Positions 58,263-64,000 of a DNA stretch of 64,000 nt are shown here, one piece after another; position 1 is the first letter of the stretch; every line of letters begins with the position of its first letter. A model generated the notes under the pieces. That model was not told the DNA's origin and searched no databases. It worked only from the letters and a program-made list of their open reading frames with translations. The position numbers and the translations under genes are program-made. Origin of the DNA: Mycobacterium sp. IDR2000157661 (lineage in GTDB: Bacteria > Actinomycetota > Actinomycetes > Mycobacteriales > Mycobacteriaceae); NCBI RefSeq assembly GCF_022317005.1, contig NZ_CP081006.1, positions 2,666,001-2,730,000 of the forward strand. Direction: 5' to 3'.

Positions 58263-58918
58263 GCGAGTCGCCCCCGGAGGAACGTGGCGTCGCCGCCGAA
58301 GCGGCCCGGGACGAGGCGGCCTCCGACGAGGCGGCTGACATCGCAGAGGCCGAGGCGCCCGACGTTTCCGGGGCCGAAGCCGCCTCGGACGAGGATGCCG
58401 ACGAGCAGGAGGTCGCCGCGGCGAAGCCGCCGATGTCGCACGTGCGGTTGGCGACGATCGTCGGCCTGGTCCTCGTGGTCGCGCTCGCGGGGCTGACCGG
58501 TTGGCTCGGATTCCGCGCCTACCAGTCACACCAGACGGAAGAACTGCACAAGCTTCTTCTTCAGGTAGGTCGGCAGGGGGCGCTGAACCTCACCACCATC
58601 AGTCACGAGCAGGCAGAGGCCGACGTGCAGCGGGTGCTCGACTCGGCGACGGGAACGTTCTACGACGACTTCCAGCAGCGCGCCGCGCCGTTCGTCGAGG
58701 TGGTCAAGCAGGCTCAGTCGGAATCGCAGGGCACCATCGCCGAGGCCGGGCTGGAGTCCGTGTCCGGAGAGGAAGGCAAAGTGCTCGTCGCCGTGACCGT
58801 GCAAACATCGAACGCCGGTGCGCCAGAACAACAACCGAGAGCCTGGCGGATGCGTCTGACCGTGCAGAAGACCGGTGAGGACGAGGCCAAGGTGTCCAAC
58901 GTGGAGTTCGTACCGTGA
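58226..58918 (+). CDS. Mce-associated membrane protein 1
   Basis: 230 residues. An acidic Ala/Glu/Asp-rich cytoplasmic half (1-70), one membrane helix (LATIVGLVLVVALAGLTGWLGF), and an outside domain with DSATGTFYDDFQQRAAPFVEVVKQ, the fold of Mas/mam proteins that accompany mce operons. ATG 58226, inside mceF by 37 bases. GTGA overlap with the next gene. Confidence 0.87.
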   Translation: MADDAATPEGELSESPPEERGVAAEAARDEAASDEAADIAEAEAPDVSGAEAASDEDADEQEVAAAKPPMSHVRLATIVGLVLVVALAGLTGWLGFRAYQSHQTEELHKLLLQVGRQGALNLTTISHEQAEADVQRVLDSATGTFYDDFQQRAAPFVEVVKQAQSESQGTIAEAGLESVSGEEGKVLVAVTVQTSNAGAPEQQPRAWRMRLTVQKTGEDEAKVSNVEFVP

Positions 58919-59664
58919 GCAAGAGGCACAGGCTGCCCCACGGCAGCAAGAACGTCGATGGCGTCGGTGACACCGCCGAGGAGACCACCGAAACATCCTC
59001 GGCCGCCGAGGAGTTGACCGAGTCGTCGGCGAAGCAGTCCGAGGCCGATGTCGTTACCGAGCAGGCAGCCGCCGAGTCGGACGACGACGCCACCGTGCAG
59101 GCGGACGTGCCCGCGGCTGAGCCTGACGATGAGGCTGACGACGACGTGACGGGAGCGGAACCGCCTGCCGTGAAGCGGCGCATCAACTGGGCTCGGGTAT
59201 TCGCCTTCGGCGTCATACCTGCCGTCGCGCTGCTGCTGGCGATGGCTGCGGGCTACCTGAAGTGGCAGGACAATTCGGTGCGCAACTCCAACGCCGCGGC
59301 CGAGGAATCGGTCCAGGCCGCCAAGGACAGCACCGTCGCGATGCTGTCCTACAAACCCGAGACCGTCGAACAGCAACTCAACGAGGCCCGCAACCTGTTG
59401 ACCGGCGAGTTCGCCGAAAGCTATACGGGGTTGATCAACGATGTGGTGATACCGGGCGCCAAGGAGAAGCAGATTTCTGCCGTCGCTTCGGTTCCCGCAG
59501 CGGCCTCGGTGTCGGCGGACCTGGACGAGGCAGTCGTGTTGGTGTTCGTCAACCAGACCGTGGTGGTCGGCCAGGATGCCCCCACCGACACCGCCTCAAG
59601 CGTGCGGGTGACACTGGAGAAGGTCGACGGCCGCTGGCTGATCTCCAAGTTCGACCCGGTGTAA
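58915..59664 (+). CDS. Mce-associated membrane protein 2
   Basis: 249 residues, same design as the preceding protein: acidic, disordered cytoplasmic half, a membrane helix (VFAFGVIPAVALLLAMAAGYL) and an outside domain with LLTGEFAESYTGLINDVVIPGAKEKQ and a closing VRVTLEKVDGRWLISKFDPV. Two such proteins per operon is usual in mycobacteria. GTG 58915; its TAA shares a base with the ATG of the hydrolase gene. Confidence 0.87.
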   Translation: MSKRHRLPHGSKNVDGVGDTAEETTETSSAAEELTESSAKQSEADVVTEQAAAESDDDATVQADVPAAEPDDEADDDVTGAEPPAVKRRINWARVFAFGVIPAVALLLAMAAGYLKWQDNSVRNSNAAAEESVQAAKDSTVAMLSYKPETVEQQLNEARNLLTGEFAESYTGLINDVVIPGAKEKQISAVASVPAAASVSADLDEAVVLVFVNQTVVVGQDAPTDTASSVRVTLEKVDGRWLISKFDPV

Positions 59665-60566
59665 TGGGCGAACCCAAACACATCGACGTCGAGGCGCCGA
59701 ACGTCCGGTTGCGAGCGCTGACGTGGGGTCCGCCCGGTGCGCCGGTTGCGTTGTGCCTGCACGGCTTCCCGGATACCGCGCACGGCTGGCGCAAAGTGGC
59801 GCCGCGGCTGGTCGATTCGGGTTACCGGGTGGTGGCGCCGTTCATGCGGGGGTACGCACCGTCGTCACTGGCGTCGGACGGCAGCTATCACGTCGGGGCG
59901 CTGATGGACGACGCGCTGCGGGTGCTCGACGCCGTGGGCCCGACGGATCGCGATGTGCTCATCGGGCACGACTGGGGCGCCATCGCGGGCGCGGGACTCG
60001 CCGCGATGCCCGAGAGCCCCTTCGCCAAGGCCGTGATCATGTCGGTGCCGTTGGCCGCAGCGTTCCGGCCGTTGGGCGACGTGTCCGACGGCCTGCAGTT
60101 GGCCGCCCAACTGCCCCGTCAGCTGCTACGCAGTTGGTACATCATGTATTTCCAGTTGCCCGCGCTGCCCGAACGCTCCGAATCCTGGGTGGTGCCGCGG
60201 CTGTGGCGGCAGTGGTCGCCGGGGTACGACGCAGCCGAGGACGTCGCGCACGTCCACGCCGCGATCGGTGCGCCGGAGCACTGGCGCGCCGCGTTGGGCT
60301 ACTACCGAGCGACGATGCGCAACAGCAAGCCACCGGCGCAGTACGCCGAGCTGCACCGGCATTGGCTGGCCGCGCCGCGGCTGCCGACGCTGTACCTGCA
60401 CGGCACGGACGACGGGTGTGCCTCACCGGAGTACGCGCGGTGGGTCCGACGGGTGCTGCCCGACGGGAGTTCGGTCCTCGAGGTCGAGAACGCCGGACAC
60501 TTCCTGCAACTCGAGCAGCCCGAGGTGGTTGCCCGGCACATCGTCGACTTCGTCGGACCGGCTTAG
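59664..60566 (+). CDS. epoxide hydrolase-like alpha/beta hydrolase
   Basis: 300 residues. HGFPDTAHGWRKVAP (oxyanion hole), nucleophile aspartate D103 in LIGHDWGAIAG as in epoxide hydrolases and haloalkane dehalogenases, and catalytic histidine in ENAGHFLQLEQP. A cap with two tyrosines (WYIMYFQLP region) fits an epoxide hydrolase. The start codon shares a base with the Mce-associated gene stop (TAATG), so the enzyme is made with the Mce transporter. Substrate unknown. Confidence 0.82.
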   Translation: MGEPKHIDVEAPNVRLRALTWGPPGAPVALCLHGFPDTAHGWRKVAPRLVDSGYRVVAPFMRGYAPSSLASDGSYHVGALMDDALRVLDAVGPTDRDVLIGHDWGAIAGAGLAAMPESPFAKAVIMSVPLAAAFRPLGDVSDGLQLAAQLPRQLLRSWYIMYFQLPALPERSESWVVPRLWRQWSPGYDAAEDVAHVHAAIGAPEHWRAALGYYRATMRNSKPPAQYAELHRHWLAAPRLPTLYLHGTDDGCASPEYARWVRRVLPDGSSVLEVENAGHFLQLEQPEVVARHIVDFVGPA

Positions 60567-60571
60567 GGGCC

Positions 60572-61858
60572 ATGAGCGTCCGCCGGCTGTCTGCGGTGGA
60601 CGCGCAGACCTACTGGCTGTCGGCGAAAATCCCGAACGACCAGTTCCTGCTTTACGGATTCGCCGGTGCTGTAGCGGATGTCGACGATGCGTTGCGGCGG
60701 GTTCGTGAGCGGGCGTGTGGCTGTGACGAACTCCGACTCCGTGTTCGTGACCGCAACACGTTGACGTATCCGGACTGGGTCAGCGGCGAGGTGGGGGGCG
60801 ACCAGTTCGTGGTGCACGACACCGACAACTGGTCGGAATGTCTGTCGGCGATCGCTCGACTGGACGGCGACCAACTCGATGCGAGCGTGATGGCGTGGCG
60901 GCTGCATTGTTTTCCGTCAGTCAGCGGACTGCCAGAAGCCGAGCGCGGGACCGTGGCGGTGCTGCAGATCGCCCACGCCTTGGCGGACGGGGTTCGGGCG
61001 TCGGCGTTGGCGGCGTGGCTGTTCGGCCGCGATGTGCCGGTGTCGGCCGTCGACGGCCCGCGGCGGTTCATTGGCGCGACGTTGCCGTGGCGCAGCTTTC
61101 GGGCGGCCCGCACCCACCGGCAGCTGGTGCGCGACACCGAAGCCGGACGTGTTCCGGCGCAGGCGGATACGTGTCCGGCCCTGCGCTCCAACGCCCGGCC
61201 CGACGGTCGGATCGGTCTGCGCACGCTGGTCAGGAAACGGTTCGAGGTGCCGGGCCCGACGGTGACGGTCGGGGTGCTGGCCGCGGTGGCGACCGCGCTG
61301 GCCGAACACCTGCGCGAGCTGGGGGACGACCCGTCGCAACTGCGGGCCGAGGTGCCGATGGCCAGGGCCGGCGAGCGCAGGTCGCACAACCACTTCGGCA
61401 ACGTCGGCGTGGGCCTGTATCCGGATGTGCCCGTCGGCGAGCGGATGGCTCGGATCGCCGAGCAGTTCGGCCAGCGCCGGCGCCGCGCATCGCACCCGGC
61501 GATGGTGGCGGCCGGCGAGGCGTTCGCGGCGGTGCCCGCGCCGTTATTGCGCTGGGGAGTCGCGCAGTTCGACCCCGCGGTGCGCTCGCCGACGGTCACG
61601 GGCAACACCGTGGTATCGAGCGTCAATCGCGGTGCGGCCGATCTGAGATTCGGAGACGCGCCGGTGGTCCTGACAGCCGGATATCCGGGGTTGTCGCCGA
61701 TGATGGGCCTGAGCCACGGCGTGCACGGCATCGGTGACATGATCGCGATCAGCGTGTGCGCGGCGGAGTCCGCGATAGGCGACATCGATGTATACGTGGA
61801 GAGACTCGATGCGGCGTTGTCCGACGACGGTGTCTCAACAAGAAGGAGAACGTTGTGA
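60572..61858 (+). CDS. WS/DGAT-like acyltransferase
   Basis: 428 residues, N-terminus RRLSAVDAQTYWL as in wax-ester synthase/DGAT proteins (RLSPLDAxFL). The catalytic motif HHxxxDG appears as AHALADG: H135 and D139 are kept, but the first histidine is alanine. The second half has the NHFGNVGVGLYP block and GLSPMMGLSHGVHGIGDMIAI near the C-terminus. It may esterify an alcohol produced upstream. It starts five bases after the hydrolase and overlaps the next gene by four. Confidence 0.75.
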   Translation: MSVRRLSAVDAQTYWLSAKIPNDQFLLYGFAGAVADVDDALRRVRERACGCDELRLRVRDRNTLTYPDWVSGEVGGDQFVVHDTDNWSECLSAIARLDGDQLDASVMAWRLHCFPSVSGLPEAERGTVAVLQIAHALADGVRASALAAWLFGRDVPVSAVDGPRRFIGATLPWRSFRAARTHRQLVRDTEAGRVPAQADTCPALRSNARPDGRIGLRTLVRKRFEVPGPTVTVGVLAAVATALAEHLRELGDDPSQLRAEVPMARAGERRSHNHFGNVGVGLYPDVPVGERMARIAEQFGQRRRRASHPAMVAAGEAFAAVPAPLLRWGVAQFDPAVRSPTVTGNTVVSSVNRGAADLRFGDAPVVLTAGYPGLSPMMGLSHGVHGIGDMIAISVCAAESAIGDIDVYVERLDAALSDDGVSTRRRTL

Positions 61859-62793
61859 GTTCGTTCGGTGCCACGGCAAGCTGGCCATCGCTCCGAGTTG
61901 ACCAATGGGTCGATACCCGACACACGCTGCACATGTGGACCCAGGTCGTCGGCAAGATCCGCATGGCGCACCTGCCCTTGGTGAACCACTGGTGGCAGGT
62001 GACTTTGTACGTCTCGCCGCGCGGCCTGAGCACGGGTGCCATGCCGGTCGGTGGCGCGGTCTTCGACATGGAGTTCGACTTCATCGAGCACCAGTTGGTG
62101 ATCCGCCACAGTGACGGCGGCCGGCGGTTGGTCCCGCTCGCACCCGGACCGATCGCCGACTTCTACTCCGACACGATGTCGGCGTTACACGACCTGGGGC
62201 TCGAGACCCGGATCGACACCCGCCCCAACGAAGTCGAGCCCGCCGTGGCCTTCGACGACGATCACCAGCACCGCGCCTACGACGGCGAAGCGGCGCGGCA
62301 CTTCTGGCAGCAGCTTGTGCAGGCTGACCGGGTGATGGGCGAGTTTCGCGCGCACTTCATCGGGAAGGTCAGTCCCGTGCACTTCTTCTGGGGATCGTTC
62401 GACATGGCGTGCACCCGGTTCTCGGGCCGACCGGCCCCCGAACATCCCGGTGGGGCTCCGAACGTCGGTGACTGGGTGATGGTCGAGGGCTACTCACATG
62501 AACTGAGCAGCTGCGGCTTCTGGCCCGGTGGCGGCAACGAGGGCGCCTTCTACTCGTACGCCTATCCCGAACCCGAAGGCTTCCGCGAATTCCGCGTATC
62601 ACCGCAGGAGGCCTTCTTCAGCGACGACTACCAACAGTTCCTGTTGCCCTACGAGGCGGTGCGCAACGCCGAGGATCCCGACAGTCACCTCATGCAGTTT
62701 CTGCAGACCACCTATGCGGCCGCGGCCGAGCTCGCCGGCTGGGACCGCGACGCTCTGGAGGACCACCCCGCCCGTTGGCAGAGCCGGCGGTAG
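61855..62793 (+). CDS. DUF5996 family protein
   Basis: 312 residues from GTG 61855 with AGAAGGAG upstream. N-terminal SWPSLRVDQWVDTRHTLHMWTQ, then HLPLVNHWWQVTLYVSPRGL and the acidic/aromatic VSPVHFFWGSFDMACTRFSGR; the C-terminus has ILPYEAV-like LLPYEAVR. A conserved family of unknown function in actinobacteria and proteobacteria. The start overlaps the acyltransferase stop by four bases (GTGA), so it closes the mce polycistron. Confidence 0.72.
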   Translation: MSSFGATASWPSLRVDQWVDTRHTLHMWTQVVGKIRMAHLPLVNHWWQVTLYVSPRGLSTGAMPVGGAVFDMEFDFIEHQLVIRHSDGGRRLVPLAPGPIADFYSDTMSALHDLGLETRIDTRPNEVEPAVAFDDDHQHRAYDGEAARHFWQQLVQADRVMGEFRAHFIGKVSPVHFFWGSFDMACTRFSGRPAPEHPGGAPNVGDWVMVEGYSHELSSCGFWPGGGNEGAFYSYAYPEPEGFREFRVSPQEAFFSDDYQQFLLPYEAVRNAEDPDSHLMQFLQTTYAAAAELAGWDRDALEDHPARWQSRR

Positions 62794-62839
62794 CCCTTCG
62801 GTGTGGACGGGGGGCTGGGCAGCGACTTAACACATGGCC

Positions 62840-62845
62840 TAAGTT
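62840..62845 (+). promoter_or_regulatory. -10 box of the doxX gene (leaderless)
   Basis: TAAGTT fits TANNNT and ends seven bases before the ATG at 62853; leaderless transcription is likely, separate from the mce polycistron. Confidence 0.4.
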
Positions 62846-62852
62846 TTGTTGC

Positions 62853-63389
62853 ATGACTGCCTACGGCTCCGCTGCTGACACAGCCCTGCTGATTCTGCGT
62901 GTCGTCCTCGGTCTGACCATGGCCGCGCACGGCTACAACAAGTTCTTCGGCGGTGGCCGCATCCCGGGCACCGCGGGGTGGTTCGAGAGCATCGGCATGA
63001 AACCCGGCGTGTTCCACGCCCGCGTCGCCGCGACCACCGAGATGGCCGCCGGCATCGGGTTGGCGGTCGGGCTGCTGACACCGGTCCCGGCGGCCGGCTT
63101 CGTGGCGCTCATGCTGACGGCGGCATGGACCGTGCACCGAAAGAACGGGTTCTTCATCGTCAAGGAGGGCTGGGAGTACAACCTGGTCCTCGCGGTGGCC
63201 GCAGTGGGCATCGCGACCCTGGGAGCGGGCAAGTACAGCCTGGACTACCTCTTCTTCGGTGACACCGGCTTCGCCGACTTCCTGCACGGGTGGTGGGGTC
63301 TGCTGATCTCGCTGGGACTCGGCCTCGTCGGCGGCATCGGCCAGCTGCTCATCTTCTACCGTCCGCCCGCCAAGGCCGAGACCTCGTAG
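62853..63389 (+). CDS. DoxX family membrane protein
   Basis: 178 residues with four membrane helices: LLILRVVLGLTMAAHGYNKFF, TEMAAGIGLAVGLLTPVPAAGF, LVLAVAAVGIATLGAGKYSLDYL and LLISLGLGLVGGIGQLLIFY. DoxX-like proteins are linked to thiosulfate/quinone handling and oxidative stress complexes in mycobacteria; here no partner gene lies beside it. ATG 62853. Confidence 0.82.
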   Translation: MTAYGSAADTALLILRVVLGLTMAAHGYNKFFGGGRIPGTAGWFESIGMKPGVFHARVAATTEMAAGIGLAVGLLTPVPAAGFVALMLTAAWTVHRKNGFFIVKEGWEYNLVLAVAAVGIATLGAGKYSLDYLFFGDTGFADFLHGWWGLLISLGLGLVGGIGQLLIFYRPPAKAETS

Positions 63390-63427
63390 TCGAGGTCGCC
63401 GGCCGCGCCGAACGGCTTCACGCTAGC

Positions 63428-63441
63428 TAGAACACGTTCTA
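63428..63441. promoter_or_regulatory. KstR-type operator before the DUF3556 gene
   Basis: TAGAACACGTTCTA fits TNNAACNNGTTNNA and is itself almost a perfect inverted repeat (CTAGAACACGTTCTAG). It overlaps the TAGTCT -10 box (63440-63445), which is eight bases before the ATG at 63454. Binding would block RNA polymerase directly. Confidence 0.65.
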
Positions 63442-63453
63442 GTCTTTGACGTT

Positions 63454-64000
63454 ATGGGGTTTCTGAAGCAAGACGCGCCCGTCGTCGACTTCGAGGAATG
63501 GAGCAAGGGCACCCGGGCGGAGAAGATCGTGCCGATGGCGCGGCACTGGGCCGAGGTGGGGTTCGGGACGCCCGTGGTGCTGCACCTGTTCTATGTCGTC
63601 AAGATCCTGCTCTACATCCTGGGCGCGTGGCTGGTGGTACTGACCACGACCGGGATCGACGGGTTCACCAACGTCGCCTCCTGGTACAACGAGCCGATCG
63701 TGTTCGAGAAGGTCGTGCTCTACACGATGCTCTTCGAGGTCGTCGGGCTCGGCTGCGGCTTCGGCCCGCTGAACAACCGGTTCTTCCCGCCGATGGGTTC
63801 GATCCTGTACTGGTTGCGGCCCAAGACGATCCGGCTGCCCCCATGGCCGACGCGCATCCCGCTGACCAAGGGGGACACCCGCACACCGGTTGACGCACTG
63901 CTCTACGCCGCGCTGCTGGTGCTGCTGGTCGTCGCGCTGTTCTCCGACGGTACCGGGCCGATCCCCGAACTCGGCACGACGGTGGGGGTGCTGCCGGTCT
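63454..64000 (+). CDS. DUF3556 membrane protein (partial, runs off the window)
   Basis: At least 182 residues. N-terminal soluble MGFLKQDAPVVDFEEWSKG, then helices LFYVVKILLYILGAWLVVL, LYTMLFEVVGLGCGFGP and LLYAALLVLLVVALFS, with GPLNNRFFPPMGSILYWLRPKTIRLPPWP between. Mycobacterial family annotated DUF3556, function unknown. Directly behind a KstR-type operator, so a place in sterol or lipid catabolism is inferred. Family name from memory. Confidence 0.65.
   Translation, partial: MGFLKQDAPVVDFEEWSKGTRAEKIVPMARHWAEVGFGTPVVLHLFYVVKILLYILGAWLVVLTTTGIDGFTNVASWYNEPIVFEKVVLYTMLFEVVGLGCGFGPLNNRFFPPMGSILYWLRPKTIRLPPWPTRIPLTKGDTRTPVDALLYAALLVLLVVALFSDGTGPIPELGTTVGVLPV

Overview
The window is high-GC actinobacterial DNA and almost certainly comes from a mycobacterium, most likely a fast-growing Mycolicibacterium. 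From about 1 to 38.9 kb the gene order follows the Mycobacterium tuberculosis block Rv1079-Rv1112: metB, greA, mca, a DUF255 protein, hemolysin III, Z-FPP synthase, coaA, glyA, desA2, phoH2, fum, glpX, an AI-2E permease, 3beta-HSD, xseBA, ispH and ychF. That comparison is from memory; no alignment was run. Many genes start on GTG or TTG, and several have a TANNNT -10 box 6-9 nt before the start codon, as in mycobacterial leaderless transcripts.

Layout. 1-11.8 kb: an acyl-CoA dehydrogenase cut by the window edge, metB, a GPP34 protein, greA with a structured leader, the mca operon, and a set of membrane proteins. 11.8-25.2 kb: housekeeping genes (coaA, a long-form glyA, desA2, phoH2 with a phoAT-like small ORF, fum, glpX), a large LuxR-type ATPase regulator and a Cys-type dienelactone hydrolase. 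25.2-33.5 kb: a more variable stretch with a DUF222-HNH protein, an AI-2E permease, two SDRs, a Zn alcohol dehydrogenase, and carbamate kinase beside a deleted ornithine carbamoyltransferase. 33.5-38.9 kb: xseBA, a lipid-droplet protein, ispH, a DUF6542 protein and ychF. 39-48.6 kb: gene relics, a persulfide dioxygenase-rhodanese/TauE sulfur module under a CstR-like operator, a DUF2993 protein, a permuted papain-like hydrolase, a class III cyclase, a CrtC-like protein and a TetR-VOC pair. 48.7-62.8 kb: one 12-gene mce polycistron (yrbEA, yrbEB, mceA-F, two Mce-associated proteins) that continues with tight coupling into an epoxide-hydrolase-like enzyme, a WS/DGAT-like acyltransferase and a DUF5996 protein. 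62.8-64 kb: DoxX and a DUF3556 membrane protein that runs off the end.

Shared themes. Three perfect matches to the KstR operator consensus (TNNAACNNGTTNNA) lie before the SDR pair/SRPBCC gene, 3beta-HSD and the DUF3556 gene, tying the window to sterol/lipid catabolism. The mce polycistron looks like a lipid-import system packaged with its own hydrolase and acyltransferase. No tRNA, rRNA, CRISPR array, insertion sequence or prophage was seen, but there are four gene relics (arcB, a DUF1254/DUF1214 gene, a GT1 glycosyltransferase tail and an unnamed tail).
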